Source: Burkholderiales bacterium RIFCSPHIGHO2_12_FULL_69_20 (GTDB lineage: Bacteria > Pseudomonadota > Gammaproteobacteria > Burkholderiales > Burkholderiaceae_C). Taken from it: a DNA stretch of 64,000 bases. The notes under the pieces were generated by a model. That model was not told the DNA's origin. It saw nothing but the letters and a program-made list of their open reading frames with translations, and did no database searches. Within the stretch, counting starts at the first letter, position 1. Every line of letters starts with the position of its first letter. Location of the stretch: contig MESD01000167.1 in assembly GCA_001770815.1 (NCBI GenBank), forward strand, positions 1 through 64,000. Reading direction: 5' to 3'. Positions 11,580 to 24,071 of this stretch are shown piece after piece. The position numbers and the translations under genes were made by a program.

Positions 11580-11879
11580 ATGGCCTTGACCCCGCAGGAC
11601 GCCAGCCGCATCGCGCATCTGGCCCGACTCGAACTTTCTCCCGACGAGGCGCCGCACATGCTGGCGCAGCTCAACGGATTCTTCCGCATCGTCGAGCAGA
11701 TGAGTGCGGTCGACACCGCCGGCATCGAGCCGCTCTACACCCCGCTGTCGGCGATCCAGGCGGTGCACTTGCGCCTGCGCGACGACGTGGTGACCGAAGC
11801 CAACCAGCGCGAGGCCAACCAGCGCAGCGCCCCGGCCGTCGAAGACGGCCTGTTCCTCGTGCCCAAGGTGATCGAATGA
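11580..11879 (+). CDS. gatC: Asp/Glu-tRNA(Asn/Gln) amidotransferase subunit C
   Basis: [32 protein letters not shown]; followed by gatA and gatB. Confidence 0.95.
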   Translation: MALTPQDASRIAHLARLELSPDEAPHMLAQLNGFFRIVEQMSAVDTAGIEPLYTPLSAIQAVHLRLRDDVVTEANQREANQRSAPAVEDGLFLVPKVIE

Positions 11880-13390
11880 GCGCGCCCGCCCTGCACGACC
11901 TGGGCGTGGCCGATCTGTCGCGCGCGTTGGCGGCCAAGACGGTCTCCAGCGAAGAAGTCACCGCCCACCTGCTGGGCCGCATCACACAGCAGCAGGCGCT
12001 GGGCGCCTTCCTGCAGGTCGATGCCGACGGAGCCACCGCCGCCGCGCGTGCGGCCGATGCCCGGCGTGCCGCGGGCCAGGATCTGGCCAGCGCCCCGCTG
12101 CTGGGCGTGCCGATCGCCCACAAGGACATCTTCGTCACCGCGGGTCTGCCCACCACCGCTGGCTCGAAGATGCTGGCCGGCTATCGCAGCCCCTTCGATG
12201 CCACCGTGGTGGCGCGGCTGGCGCAGGCGGGCGCGATCAGCCTGGGCAAGCTCAACTGCGACGAGTTCGCGATGGGCTCGGCCAACGAGAACTCGGCCTT
12301 CGGGCCGGTGCACAACCCCTGGGATCGGTCGCGCGTGCCCGGTGGCTCGTCGGGCGGCTCGGCTGCCGCGGTGGCCGCACGCCTGCTGCCCGCGGCCACC
12401 GGCACCGACACCGGCGGCTCGATCCGCCAGCCGGCCAGCTTCACCGGCGTCACCGGCATCAAGCCCACCTACGGCGTCTGCAGCCGCTACGGCATGATCG
12501 CCTTCGCCTCCAGCCTCGACCAGGCCGGCCCGATGGCGCGCAGCGCCGAAGATTGCGCGCTGCTGCTGTCGGCGATGAGCGGCTTCGATGAGCGCGACAG
12601 CACCAGCGCCCAGCGAGCGCCGCAAGACTTCCACGCGCAGATGCTGCAGCCGCGTGAAAGCGCCACGGCGGCGCGTCCGCTGGCCGGCCTGCGCATCGGC
12701 CTGCCCAAGGAGTTCTTCCCGGCCGGGCTGTCGGCCGATGTGCATGCCGCCGTGCGCCACGCGCTGGCCGAACTGGAAAAGCTCGGCGCCACGCTGGTCG
12801 ACGTGAGCCTGCCGCGCACCGAGCTGTCGATCCCCGTCTACTACATCATCGCGCCGGCCGAGGCCAGCTCGAACCTGTCGCGCTTCGATGGCGTCAAGTT
12901 CGGCCACCGCGCGGCGCAGTACACGGATCTGATGGATCTGTACAAGAAGAGCCGCGCCGAAGGGTTCGGTGCCGAGGTCAAGCGCCGCATCATGATCGGC
13001 ACCTATGTGCTCAGCCATGGCTATTACGACGCCTACTACCTGCAGGCGCAGAAGCTGCGCCGCATGATCGCGGACGACTTTCAAACCTGCTTCACGCAGT
13101 GCGACCTGATCGCCGGCCCGGTGGCGCCCAGCGTGGCCTGGAAGCTCGGTGAACAGGGCGACGACCCGCTGCAGGCCTACCTGGCCGACATCTTCACCCT
13201 GCCCGCCAGCCTGGCCGGCCTGCCCGGCATGAGCGTGCCGGCCGGCCTGGGCGGGTCTGGCGAAAGTGCGGGCATGCCGGTGGGGCTGCAGCTGATCGGC
13301 AACTACTTCGCCGAAGGCCAGTTGCTGCACGCCGCGCACGCGTTGCAGCAGGCCACCGACTGGCACCAACGCGCCCCGGCGGGGATCTGA
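11876..13390 (+). CDS. gatA: Asp/Glu-tRNA amidotransferase subunit A
   Basis: Amidase signature [34 protein letters not shown]. Confidence 0.97.
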   Translation: MSAPALHDLGVADLSRALAAKTVSSEEVTAHLLGRITQQQALGAFLQVDADGATAAARAADARRAAGQDLASAPLLGVPIAHKDIFVTAGLPTTAGSKMLAGYRSPFDATVVARLAQAGAISLGKLNCDEFAMGSANENSAFGPVHNPWDRSRVPGGSSGGSAAAVAARLLPAATGTDTGGSIRQPASFTGVTGIKPTYGVCSRYGMIAFASSLDQAGPMARSAEDCALLLSAMSGFDERDSTSAQRAPQDFHAQMLQPRESATAARPLAGLRIGLPKEFFPAGLSADVHAAVRHALAELEKLGATLVDVSLPRTELSIPVYYIIAPAEASSNLSRFDGVKFGHRAAQYTDLMDLYKKSRAEGFGAEVKRRIMIGTYVLSHGYYDAYYLQAQKLRRMIADDFQTCFTQCDLIAGPVAPSVAWKLGEQGDDPLQAYLADIFTLPASLAGLPGMSVPAGLGGSGESAGMPVGLQLIGNYFAEGQLLHAAHALQQATDWHQRAPAGI

Positions 13391-13391
13391 C

Positions 13392-14855
<1,464 letters not shown>

Positions 14856-15544
14856 GCGCCGCCACCGGCGGCAGCGAGCCCGGTGCCGCGCCGGCCCACA
14901 GGCGGCGCAGGCGGTCGAGCTCGACGTCGTAGAGCCGGTTGATGCGCACCAGCTCACCTTCCTGGGTGGTGGTGGCCTGCTTCTGCGCGGCCACGCCGGC
15001 GTCGTTGGCGTCGAGTTGCTGCTTCAACCGCGTCGGCAACTGCCGGCCGCGGTAGAACTCGGTCTCGTCCAGCAGCGGCTTGCGTTCGGCAGCCAGTTCA
15101 CGCAGGCGCAGTTCGGTGGCTTTCATCGCCAGGCGCACGGTGTCCAGCGCCGCCTCGCGCGCCTTGGCGTGCGCCGCCTCGTTGGGAAAGCGCGCCATCA
15201 GGTTGCGGTCGCGCCGCACCGCGTCGGCCTGGGCCGCGCGCGCCAACTCGGCCCGGCGCTCGGCGGCATCGCGCTCGGCACGCTCTTCGGCGGTGAGGGT
15301 GGGCGGGATGATCCGCTGCACCGAGCCGTCGCGGTTGAGCACCCGCTGCTCGCGGCTGCTGCAGTCGGGGATGGGCCGGTCGGAGGTGAGCCGGCGGCCC
15401 TTGCCATCCACGCAGGTGTAGATGCCGGTGGACGAGGCACCACCGGCCTGGGCCCACGACGACGCGGCGGTGGCCAGCACGGTCAGCGCCAGCAGCGCCA
15501 ACCTTGCCACACCCGACGACCTGCACCGCTGGACCAGGCTCAAT

Positions 15545-16246
15545 TCATACTCCGTATCGATCCCGGTAGGCGACCACGCGTGGCAGGTGTTGGGCCAGCT
15601 CGGCCGCACCGGAGGACTGCAGATACTGCAGCAGGTCCTGCAGCGTCGCAATCGCCGCAACATCCAGTTTCAGTTGATCCCGCACGTACTGCACGGCCGA
15701 CCAGGCCATGTCCGTGCCACCTTCGCTGGCTTTCTCCTGCCGGTCGAGTGCGATGGCCACGCCGCAGGGGGTGGCGCCGGCCGCGCCGATCATCGCGATC
15801 GACTCGCGCACCGAGGTGCCGGCCGAGATCACGTCGTCGATGATCAGCACCCGCCCGCGCACCGGCGCACCCACCAGCGTGCCGCCCTCGCCGTGGTCCT
15901 TGGCCTCCTTGCGGTTGTAGGCGAAGGGCACGTTGCGGCCCAGCCGCGCCAGCTCGATGGCTACCGCCGCGGCCAGCGGGATGCCCTTGTAGGCGGGGCC
16001 GAACAGCATGTCGAAGGGCAGGTCCGAATCGAGCAGGCGCCGTGCATAGAATCCCGCGAGGCGGCCCAGCTTGGCGCCGTCGTCGAACAAGCCGGCGTTG
16101 AAGAAGTACGGCGACAGCCGCCCGGCCTTGGTCTTGAATTCACCAAAGCACAGCACGCCCGCTTCGACGGCGAATTGCACGAAGTCCTGCGCCAGCGGGC
16201 TGCTGGCCACGCTGGTGGTGGGTGTTGAATTGGCGCTCATGTTCAT
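15545..16246 (-). CDS. pyrE: Orotate phosphoribosyltransferase
   Basis: MLFGPAYKGIPLAAAVAIEL and PRPP loop VLIIDDVISAGTSVRES. Confidence 0.97.
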   Translation of the reverse strand: MNMSANSTPTTSVASSPLAQDFVQFAVEAGVLCFGEFKTKAGRLSPYFFNAGLFDDGAKLGRLAGFYARRLLDSDLPFDMLFGPAYKGIPLAAAVAIELARLGRNVPFAYNRKEAKDHGEGGTLVGAPVRGRVLIIDDVISAGTSVRESIAMIGAAGATPCGVAIALDRQEKASEGGTDMAWSAVQYVRDQLKLDVAAIATLQDLLQYLQSSGAAELAQHLPRVVAYRDRYGV

Positions 16247-16255
16247 GGAGATCCC

Positions 16256-17044
16256 TTGGCTTTTCGACTCATCACGCTCAACCTGAATGGCATCCGTTCA
16301 GCGGCCAACAAGGGCTTCGTGGAATGGGCCGCGCAAACGGGCGCGGATTGTATGGGCGTGCAGGAGGTCAAGGCCCAGGCCGCCGACCTGGCCGACCGCT
16401 TCGAGACGGTGGCCGGCATGCCGGGCTATTTTCACTTCGCCGAGAAGAAGGGCTATTCGGGCGTGGGCCTGTACAGCCGCAAGGCCCCCAGCGAGGTGAT
16501 TGTGGGGCTGGGCAACGCTGAATTCGACGCCGAGGGTCGTTATGTGGAAACCCGCTACGACACGGCAAAGCGCAAGTTCAGCGTGATCAGCTGCTACTTT
16601 CCCAGCGGCTCGTCGGGTGAGGAGCGGCAGGCGGCCAAGTTCCGCTTCCTCGGCGTGCTCTACCCGCACCTGGTGGCGCTGAAGGCCGCGCGCGAGTTCA
16701 TCCTGGTGGGCGACGTCAACATCGCGCACCAGAACATCGACCTGAAGAACTGGCGCAGCAACCAGAAGAACTCGGGCTTCACGCCCGAAGAGCGCGCCTG
16801 GATGACCCGGCTGCTGGCCGAGGCGGGGCTGGTGGACGTGTTCCGCACCCTCAACCCGCACCCCGAGCAATACACCTGGTGGAGCAACCGCGGCCAGGCC
16901 TGGGCCAACAACGTGGGCTGGCGGCTGGACTACCACCTGGCCACGCCTGCCACCGCCGCGCTGGCCCGGCGCGAGGCGATCTATCTCGACCAGCGCTTCA
17001 GCGACCACGCGCCGCTGACCATCGATTACGACTTCGAGCTTTGA
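16256..17044 (+). CDS. xth: Exodeoxyribonuclease III
   Basis: ITLNLNGIRSAANKGFVEW...QEVKAQ...GDVNIAH...LDYHLATP...SDHAPLTIDY. Confidence 0.95.
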   Translation: MAFRLITLNLNGIRSAANKGFVEWAAQTGADCMGVQEVKAQAADLADRFETVAGMPGYFHFAEKKGYSGVGLYSRKAPSEVIVGLGNAEFDAEGRYVETRYDTAKRKFSVISCYFPSGSSGEERQAAKFRFLGVLYPHLVALKAAREFILVGDVNIAHQNIDLKNWRSNQKNSGFTPEERAWMTRLLAEAGLVDVFRTLNPHPEQYTWWSNRGQAWANNVGWRLDYHLATPATAALARREAIYLDQRFSDHAPLTIDYDFEL

Positions 17045-17223
17045 GTGGCTTGTGGGCTCGTGAACGCCCGCAGTCTGATGCCAAGGGCGCTGGCGAACGC
17101 CGGAACGCACCAAGCCGCAGCGACGAGTTCACCTTTCTCGCGGGCGTACCAGTTGGTGACTGCCGCACTGTGCGGCGCGTTCAGAAACAACGGCACGAGT
17201 ACGCCGGTGTCGACATAAACCAT
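17026..17223 (-). pseudogene. Truncated PIN-domain (VapC-like) toxin remnant
   Basis: MVYVDTGVLVPLFLNAPHSAAVTNWYAREKGELVAAAWCVPAFASALGIRLRA resembles the first ~50 aa of PIN toxins, then stops; overlaps the xth 3' end. Confidence 0.6.
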
Positions 17224-17517
17224 GTCAGTACCGCGCCCGCCGCGCAGTTCCTCCATCACGGGCGTGCTCATGGGCATGGCACTGCGGGCCGCGGTCAACT
17301 CGAGCGCGAATGCCTGGCGATTCCACTGTGCCGGCCGAATCGACAGGCTACCGCTCCTGTCAGGATCCGAGACACCGCCTTCAGGCGACGGCGGTGAGTG
17401 GGTTGGTTGGGGTGCCGCCGCGGGCGATAACATTCTGCGGTCGCCGGATTCGAAAGCACGCATCATCGCCCACCCCCTGGCCCGGCGCCTGCCCGAGGCG
17501 CCGCACCACCGCCCGGC

Positions 17518-18921
17518 TTGCGCCGCGCCATGCGCCCGTTTGACCGGCCGACGGGCGCAGGTCGTGGTGCGGTGCCCGGAAGTACCCCGGTGAGCCGCAG
17601 GCTGTCGCACCCGGCGGCGGTGGTCGCCCTGTCCTTCCTGGCGGCCATCGGCATCGGCACCATCGTGCTGCTGCTGCCCTGGGCCACGGCCGACGGTAGC
17701 CGCGCGGGGCTGCTGACGGCCCTGTTCACGGCCACCTCGGCGGTTTGTGTCACGGGCCTGGTGGTGGTCGACACCGGCACCTACTGGTCGGGTTTCGGGC
17801 AGACCGTGATCCTGGTGCTGTTCCAGCTCGGCGGCTTCGGCATGATGGCGGCGGCCACCTCGCTCGGGCTGGTGGTCAGCCGGCAGTTGCGGCTGAGCAC
17901 GCGCCTGGTGCTGCAGGCTGAAACCCATTCGCTGGCGTTGGGCGATGTGCGCAGCATCGCCAAGCTGATTCTGGTGGTGACGCTGGTGGTCGAGGCCCTG
18001 GTCACGGTGCTGTTGGCGCTGCGTTTTGCGTTCGGCCATGGCATGGGCTGGGGCGATGCGGCCTGGCACGGACTGTTCCACGCGGTATCGGCCTACAACA
18101 ACGCCGGCTTCTCGACCTGGGGCGACAGCGTGACACGCTTTGCCGCCGACGGCTGGGTGCTTGCGCCACTGATGGCCGCGATCGTCATCGGCGGGCTGGG
18201 TTTTCCGGTTCTGCACGAGCTGGTGCTGCGCCGCAAGGCACATGCCCGGGCCAGCATGCACACGGTGCTGACGCTGTGGGGATCGGCGGTGCTGCTGGCC
18301 GGCGGTGCGCTGATCTTCCTGCTCGCCGAATCGGGCAACGCCCGCACGCTGGGCCCGATGGGCTGGGGCGAGCGTGTGCTGGCGGCTGCGTTCGCGTCCG
18401 TCTCGGCGCGCACCGCCGGCTTCAACGCCCTGGACATCGGCGCCCTCAGCACTGAATCGCTGGCCTTGCACTACGTGCTGATGTTCATCGGCGGTGGCAG
18501 CGCGGGCACGGCGGGCGGTGTGAAGGTGACCACCTTCTTCCTGCTGCTGCTGATCGTGTGGAACGAGATCCGCGGCCACCGCGACGTGGAGTTCCGCGGG
18601 CGGCGCATCGAGTCGGCGGTGCAGCGCCAGGCCCTGACGGTGCTGGTGCTCAGTGCCGGCGTGGTGGTGGTCGCGGTGCTGCTGCTGCTGCCGATGACCG
18701 CATTGCCGATGGAGAAGGTGGTGTTCGAGGTGGTCTCCGCCTTTGCCACGGTGGGCCTGTCCACCGGCATCACCGCCGAGTTGCCCGCGGCCGGCCAGCT
18801 CGTCCTGGTCGTGCTGATGTTCGTCGGTCGGGTGGGTGTGGTCACACTGGCCGCTGCGCTGGCGATGAACCATGGCCGTCGCAGCTACCGTTACCCAGAG
18901 GAGAAACCCATTGTCGGATAA
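17518..18921 (+). CDS. TrkH/KtrB-family potassium uptake channel subunit
   Basis: Membrane protein with TATSAVCVTGLVVVDTGTYWS, SAYNNAGFSTWGD, FASVSARTAGFN and GGGSAGTAGGVKVTTF pore loops; start may be GTG 17590. Confidence 0.9.
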   Translation: MRRAMRPFDRPTGAGRGAVPGSTPVSRRLSHPAAVVALSFLAAIGIGTIVLLLPWATADGSRAGLLTALFTATSAVCVTGLVVVDTGTYWSGFGQTVILVLFQLGGFGMMAAATSLGLVVSRQLRLSTRLVLQAETHSLALGDVRSIAKLILVVTLVVEALVTVLLALRFAFGHGMGWGDAAWHGLFHAVSAYNNAGFSTWGDSVTRFAADGWVLAPLMAAIVIGGLGFPVLHELVLRRKAHARASMHTVLTLWGSAVLLAGGALIFLLAESGNARTLGPMGWGERVLAAAFASVSARTAGFNALDIGALSTESLALHYVLMFIGGGSAGTAGGVKVTTFFLLLLIVWNEIRGHRDVEFRGRRIESAVQRQALTVLVLSAGVVVVAVLLLLPMTALPMEKVVFEVVSAFATVGLSTGITAELPAAGQLVLVVLMFVGRVGVVTLAAALAMNHGRRSYRYPEEKPIVG

Positions 18922-19585
18922 GGCACAGCCCAAGGGCTCGGACAGCGTGGTGGTCATCGGCCTGGGGCGCTTCGGCGCCAGCGTGGCCGAGGCCTTGGTG
19001 CAGCTGGGTCACGACGTACTGGCCATCGACAGCGTGCCCGACACCGTGCAGACGCTGTCGGGCACGCTGCCCCATGTGGTGCAGGCCGACGCCACCGACG
19101 CCGAGTCCTTGAAGCAGCTGGGTGTGGGCGACTTCGCGCACGCCGTGGTCAGCATCGGGCAGAACCTGGAGGCCAGTGTGCTGACCGTGCTGAACCTCAG
19201 CCAGATGGGCATGAAGGACATCTGGGTCAAGGCCAACAACCGGCCGCACGGGCGCATCGCCGAGCGCATCGGTGCGCACCACGTGGTCTACCCGGAAGCC
19301 GACATGGGCGAGCGCGTGGCGCACCTGGTGACGGGCAAGATGATCGATTTCATCGAGTTCGACGATGGCTTTTCCATCGCCAAGACCCGGGCCCCGCGTG
19401 AGACCGTGGGCAAGACGCTGGCCGATTCGGCGGTGCGCCAGCGCCACGCGGTCACCGTGGTGGGCATCAAGCGGCGGCACCAGGACTTCATCTACGCCAA
19501 GCCCGACACCGTGGTGCAGCCGGGCGACTTGCTGATCGTGGCCGGCTCGACACGCGAGGTCGAGCGCTTCGCGGCGCGGGTCTGA
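18911..19585 (+). CDS. TrkA/KtrA-family potassium uptake regulatory subunit (RCK domains)
   Basis: VVVIGLGRFGASVAEALVQLGHDVLAID plus C-terminal TrkA_C; TTG start overlapping the trkH-like 3' end. Confidence 0.9.
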   Translation: MSDKAQPKGSDSVVVIGLGRFGASVAEALVQLGHDVLAIDSVPDTVQTLSGTLPHVVQADATDAESLKQLGVGDFAHAVVSIGQNLEASVLTVLNLSQMGMKDIWVKANNRPHGRIAERIGAHHVVYPEADMGERVAHLVTGKMIDFIEFDDGFSIAKTRAPRETVGKTLADSAVRQRHAVTVVGIKRRHQDFIYAKPDTVVQPGDLLIVAGSTREVERFAARV

Positions 19586-19614
19586 CCGCACGGGTCGCCG
19601 CGCCGGAGTGTGGT

Positions 19615-19646
19615 GATCACTGCTCGACGATCACTGCCCGACGATC
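19615..19646. repeat. 14-bp tandem duplication spanning the HD-GYP gene stop codon
   Basis: gatcactgctcgac|gatcactgcccgac|gatc. Confidence 0.8.
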
Positions 19647-20773
19647 AGCCCGGCCACCCGCTCGTCGGACAGGCGCATCGGCATCGCCTGCGCCGACAGC
19701 AGTGCCACCACCGCATGCTCTTCGCGGGCGGTGTCGCGTATCAGCGACGTCAGGCGGGGCACGCCGGCGTTGTTGGTCAGCGTGGCCACCAGCGGGTGGT
19801 GGGCCTTCTCGCCGTTGCGCACCACCACGCCCAGTTCGCCCGAGGCCAGTTTGACCATGCTGCCCGGCGGAAAGACCCCGAAGGCCTTGATCAGCGCCGC
19901 GGCCAGCGGGTTGGAGTCGCCCATCTGGTGCAGCTCGCGCCCGGCCTGTTGTGCACTCATCGCCGGCCGGTTGGCACGGCTGCTGAGCCGAGCGGTATAG
20001 ACGTCCGCAAAGCGCAGCATCTCGGTCAGCGCCCCCACCTCGGTCAAGCCCCGGGGATAGCCCGAACCGTCGGGGGCCTCGTGGTGCTCGCGCACGGCGT
20101 CGAGCCAGACGGCGTCGGTGACGCCGGCTTCGCCCAGCATCTCGGCGCTGCGCGTCGGGTGCGCGTGGATGGCCTCGCGCTGTTTGGTGGTCAGCGGCGA
20201 CACCTGCGTGGCCAGCCGCGCCTGCAGGTCGAGCATGCCCAGGTTCATCGTCAGGGCGGCCTGGAACGCGCGGCGCTGCTCGTCGGCGCTCCAGCCCAGG
20301 AAACGCGCCGCCGCGTGGCAGGCGGTGGCGGCGTGGATCGAGTGGGTCACGCCGTAGTGGCCGGCGCCGGCGTCCGGTCGGCGCACCACCTGCGACAGCG
20401 CCACGTCGGGTGCGCATTGGATCAGTGACAGCAGCAGGTCGGTGGCACTGTGGATGGCGCCGGCCATCGTTGTCGGCGGCGCCGTGAGCGCTTGCTGCAC
20501 ATCGCCGGTGGCGCGCTCCCAATCGGCCGCCAGACGGTCGATGCGCGGTGCCGGCGCTTCGCGGCGCACCGGCGGGTCGAGCTCGGCGAGCAGGGCGATC
20601 TCGTCAGCCTCGACCTGCGCGCCGCGCTTGAACAAGGCCTGCAGCTGCGGCTCGTCGACGATGATCTGGCCGCGCGCCAGCAGCAGCATGCCCACCGCGT
20701 CACGCACGCTGAACAGCAGCGGTTCACCGAGCACGATGCGATTCTTGACCGATGAGAGCGAACAGACGCGCAT
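19631..20773 (-). CDS. HD-GYP-like signalling protein with degenerate HD motif
   Basis: HHEAPDGSGYPRGL GYP motif and HAHPTRSAEML; HDIGK position reads MNLGM. Confidence 0.85.
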   Translation of the reverse strand: MRVCSLSSVKNRIVLGEPLLFSVRDAVGMLLLARGQIIVDEPQLQALFKRGAQVEADEIALLAELDPPVRREAPAPRIDRLAADWERATGDVQQALTAPPTTMAGAIHSATDLLLSLIQCAPDVALSQVVRRPDAGAGHYGVTHSIHAATACHAAARFLGWSADEQRRAFQAALTMNLGMLDLQARLATQVSPLTTKQREAIHAHPTRSAEMLGEAGVTDAVWLDAVREHHEAPDGSGYPRGLTEVGALTEMLRFADVYTARLSSRANRPAMSAQQAGRELHQMGDSNPLAAALIKAFGVFPPGSMVKLASGELGVVVRNGEKAHHPLVATLTNNAGVPRLTSLIRDTAREEHAVVALLSAQAMPMRLSDERVAGLIVGQ

Positions 20774-20905
20774 GACCACCTGTGGAGGGAACAACGCCCG
20801 GCCCGCCGATGTGCGGGCCTGACTGCAGCTTGATCGGTTGCGCGGGCCGCAAACTTGAGCGCCGGCCCGGCTGCTTGTGGCAAGCCCGGGGTCGGCGTGC
20901 GCGAT

Positions 20906-21619
20906 TCAGCGCGCGAGCGACACCAGCGCACCGGCATTCACCGCACGGCAGCGCGCGATGTCGCAGGCGGTGGGCAGCAGCGCGCGGTAGTCGGTGCGGC
21001 CCGCGGGCACGCGGCCGTCCCGGGTGAAGCAGCGCTCGCCCTTGCCGTTGTCGTAGTAGCTCATCACGTCGACGCAGCGCCGCGAATGCGCCATCAGCCC
21101 GAAGAAGTGCCCCATCTCATGCGACAGCACCATCTGCAGCGTGTCCTGCGCCGGATGGGCGGGATTGCGGCGGTTGAGCAGGGCAAACGCGGCCGGCCCC
21201 AGCGCCAGCGTGCGGTGGCGCAGGTTGGCCAGGCCGAAGTGGCCGGCGGCGCGCTCGTCGCTCCACAGCACCTGCACCGCGCCGTCGGGCATCGCCGCGC
21301 CGGGCGGCAGGGCCTGCACCTGCACGCCGATGCCGCAGGCCGCCCACGATTGCGCCGCGCGGTCGACCATCGCCAGCACCTGCCCTGCGCCAAACCAGGC
21401 CGGCGCGCCATCGTGCCGCACCACCAGGCGCAGCGCCGCCACGCCGGCCGGGCGGTCGCTGCCGTCGGTCCAGGTGGCCACCTCCTGCGGCAGGCAGGAG
21501 GCGATCTCCTGCTCGCGCACGCTGCCGGCGGCAAACGCGCCGAGGCCAGCGATGGCCAGGCCCACGCCCAGCAAGCGCGACAGACGACTCAGTAAGGTTC
21601 GCAGGGACATGGCGTGCAC
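20906..21619 (-). CDS. Secreted matrixin-like zinc metalloprotease
   Basis: Signal peptide; [13 protein letters not shown] zinc motif and VMSYYDN Met-turn. Confidence 0.75.
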   Translation of the reverse strand: MHAMSLRTLLSRLSRLLGVGLAIAGLGAFAAGSVREQEIASCLPQEVATWTDGSDRPAGVAALRLVVRHDGAPAWFGAGQVLAMVDRAAQSWAACGIGVQVQALPPGAAMPDGAVQVLWSDERAAGHFGLANLRHRTLALGPAAFALLNRRNPAHPAQDTLQMVLSHEMGHFFGLMAHSRRCVDVMSYYDNGKGERCFTRDGRVPAGRTDYRALLPTACDIARCRAVNAGALVSLAR

Positions 21620-21774
21620 GCTCGGGCCGCGGACGGCGGCCCCTGCACCGTTGTCGGCCGCAGCTCGCGCGGCTTGAGCGCGGCCCGAGCGCGGGTTTGT
21701 CCCGGCGGGACGCCCTCCTATACTGGCCAGCCGGTCGCTGCCGCGGCCCCGTCGACGCCCCCAGATCGCCCCTC

Positions 21775-22968
21775 ATGCAACCCGTGATCCACAGCCTGCT
21801 GGAGACCGATCTCTACAAGTTCACGATGTGGCAGGCGATGCTGCACCGGCACCCGCAGACGCAGACCGAGTACGTCTTCATCTGCCGCAATGCGCGCGAC
21901 TACCCGCTGACGCACCTGATTGCCGAGCTCAACGAGCAGCTCGACCACCTCTGCACCCTGCGCTTCCAGCCCGACGAACTGGCCTACCTGCGTGGCCTGC
22001 GCTTCATGAAGAGCGACTTCGTCGACTTCCTGCGCATCTTCCAGTTCCAGCGCGATTTCATCGAGGTGCGCAACAACGGGGGCACGCTCGAGATCGTGGC
22101 GCGCGGGCCGCAGGTGCACGTGATGGCCTTCGAGATCCACGTGCTGGCCATCGTCAACGAGCTGTACTTCCGCCGCTTCGAGCAGGCGCCGGCGCTGGCC
22201 GAGGGCCGCCGGCGGCTGGCCGAGAAGGTGCAGATGCTGCGCGACTTCGCCCGCGAGCCCCAGCGCCGCAACCCGTTCGAGTTCTTCGACTTCGGCGTGC
22301 GGCGGCGTTTTTCGGGTGCCTGGCACCGCGAGGTGGTGGCCACGCTGGCGCGTGAGCTGCCCGATTACTTCAAGGGCACCTCCTGCGTGCTGCTGGCGCG
22401 CGATCTGGGCCTGGTGCCGATCGGCACCATGGCGCACGAGTTCCTGCAGACCTACCAGGCGCTGGGCGTGCGGCTGCGTGACTTCCAGACGGCCGCGCTC
22501 GAGGCCTGGGTGCAGGAGTACCGCGGCGACCTGGGCGTGGCACTGACCGACGTGGTCGGCATGGATGCCTTTCTGGCCGACTTCGACCTGTACTTCGCCA
22601 AGCTGTTCGACGGCCTGCGCCACGATTCGGGCGATCCGGTGGTGTGGGGCGAAAAGGCGCTGGCCTACTACCAGCGCATGCGCATCGACGCACACACCAA
22701 GCGGCTGGTGTTCTCCGACAGCCTGAACCTGCCCCGGGCCTTCGAGTTGTACCGGCACTTTGCCGACCGCACGCAGCTGGGTTTCGGCATCGGCACCAAC
22801 CTGACCAACGACATGGGCCTGCACACGCTGCACATCGTGATGAAGCTCACCCAGTGCAATGGTCAGCCGGTGGCCAAGCTGTCGGACTCACCCGGCAAGA
22901 TCCTGTGCGACGACCAGACCTTCCTGGCCTACCTGCGCCAGGTGTTCAACGTGCCGGTCATCGACTGA
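21775..22968 (+). CDS. pncB: Nicotinate phosphoribosyltransferase
   Basis: [32 protein letters not shown]...[19 protein letters not shown]. Confidence 0.97.
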   Translation: MQPVIHSLLETDLYKFTMWQAMLHRHPQTQTEYVFICRNARDYPLTHLIAELNEQLDHLCTLRFQPDELAYLRGLRFMKSDFVDFLRIFQFQRDFIEVRNNGGTLEIVARGPQVHVMAFEIHVLAIVNELYFRRFEQAPALAEGRRRLAEKVQMLRDFAREPQRRNPFEFFDFGVRRRFSGAWHREVVATLARELPDYFKGTSCVLLARDLGLVPIGTMAHEFLQTYQALGVRLRDFQTAALEAWVQEYRGDLGVALTDVVGMDAFLADFDLYFAKLFDGLRHDSGDPVVWGEKALAYYQRMRIDAHTKRLVFSDSLNLPRAFELYRHFADRTQLGFGIGTNLTNDMGLHTLHIVMKLTQCNGQPVAKLSDSPGKILCDDQTFLAYLRQVFNVPVID

Positions 22969-23183
22969 AGGCCGGGCAGCGGCAGTCCGGCCGTCGGGCT
23001 GATGGCGTGCAGCGGGCCGGTCGCCCGCTTCGGCAGACGCTAACCAGCCCTTCCAGGAATCAAGGGCATGCCCGGCCGCCACCGCCGCCTGTCGCGGGCT
23101 AGGATGCGCACCCGGGTGCTGCCGGCTGGCCGGCGCGCGATCCTCACCTCCGCCATCGGCTGCGCAAGCGGCCCGCGTGCCCC

Positions 23184-23951
23184 ATGAGCTTCTTCGCCAT
23201 CGACATCGGCAACACCCGCCTGAAATGGGCGCAATACGCGTCGCCCCAGCCCGGTGCGGCGGTGCTGGCGCAGGGGGCGGTGTTCCTGGAGAACATCGAC
23301 GCGCTGGCCGAGACCGAATGGAAGCAGCTGCCGGTGCCCGGCTCCATCCTGGGCTGCAACGTGGCCGGCGACGCGGTGCGCCGCCGGGTGGAAGAGCAGC
23401 TCGAGCTGTGGGACCTGGCGCCGCGCTGGGTGGTCAGCGCCGCGCAGGGCGGCGGCGTCAGCAACGGCTACGACCACCCCGGCCGGCTGGGCACCGACCG
23501 CTTCGTGGCGCAGATCGGCGGGCGCCACCATGTGCTGGCGCGCGGCCGGGCGCGGCCGGTGCTGGTGGTGATGGTGGGCACGGCGGTGACCGTGGACGCG
23601 CTCGACACCGAGGGCAAGTTCCTGGGCGGACTGATCCTGCCGGGCCACGGCATCATGCTGCGCGCGCTGGAAGGCGGCACCGCCGGCCTGCGGGTGCCCA
23701 CCGGCGAGGTGGTCGACTTTCCCACCAACACCAGCGACGCCCTGACCAGCGGCGGCACCTACGCCATCACCGGGGCGATGGAGCGTTTGCACCGCCACCT
23801 CGGCGCGCGCTGCGGCGAGCCGCCGCTGACGCTGATGACCGGCGGCGCCGCCTGGAAGGTGGCGCCCTGGCTGCCGATCGAGCACGAGCTGATCGATTCG
23901 CTGATCTTCGACGGGCTGCTGGCGCTGCAGTCGCACCGGCTCGCGCTGTGA
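23184..23951 (+). CDS. coaX: Type III pantothenate kinase
   Basis: [16 protein letters not shown]...[11 protein letters not shown]...[10 protein letters not shown]...[12 protein letters not shown]. Confidence 0.95.
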   Translation: MSFFAIDIGNTRLKWAQYASPQPGAAVLAQGAVFLENIDALAETEWKQLPVPGSILGCNVAGDAVRRRVEEQLELWDLAPRWVVSAAQGGGVSNGYDHPGRLGTDRFVAQIGGRHHVLARGRARPVLVVMVGTAVTVDALDTEGKFLGGLILPGHGIMLRALEGGTAGLRVPTGEVVDFPTNTSDALTSGGTYAITGAMERLHRHLGARCGEPPLTLMTGGAAWKVAPWLPIEHELIDSLIFDGLLALQSHRLAL

Positions 23952-24022
23952 GCTGCCGTACCGGCTGATCGCCTCGCCCGCCCGGGTGAGGCGGCCGGCC
24001 ACCGCGCCAGGCGGCGGAACTT

Positions 24023-24051
24023 AAGGCCCGTCCGGCACCCGAACGGGCCTT
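24023..24051. terminator. Stem-loop between coaX and the next gene
   Basis: AAGGCCCGT-ccggcacccga-ACGGGCCTT perfect 9-bp inverted repeat; no long T tract. Confidence 0.6.
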
Positions 24052-24071
24052 CGTCGATACCAGGACTCCCC

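Noticed and set aside
17224-18957. N-terminal ~580 aa of the 17026-18957 minus ORF
   Set aside because: Antisense to the trkH-like gene; only the last 65 codons resemble a real protein (PIN remnant).
22969-23183. tRNA or small RNA in the pncB-coaX gap
   Set aside because: No cloverleaf or T-loop signature found by eye.
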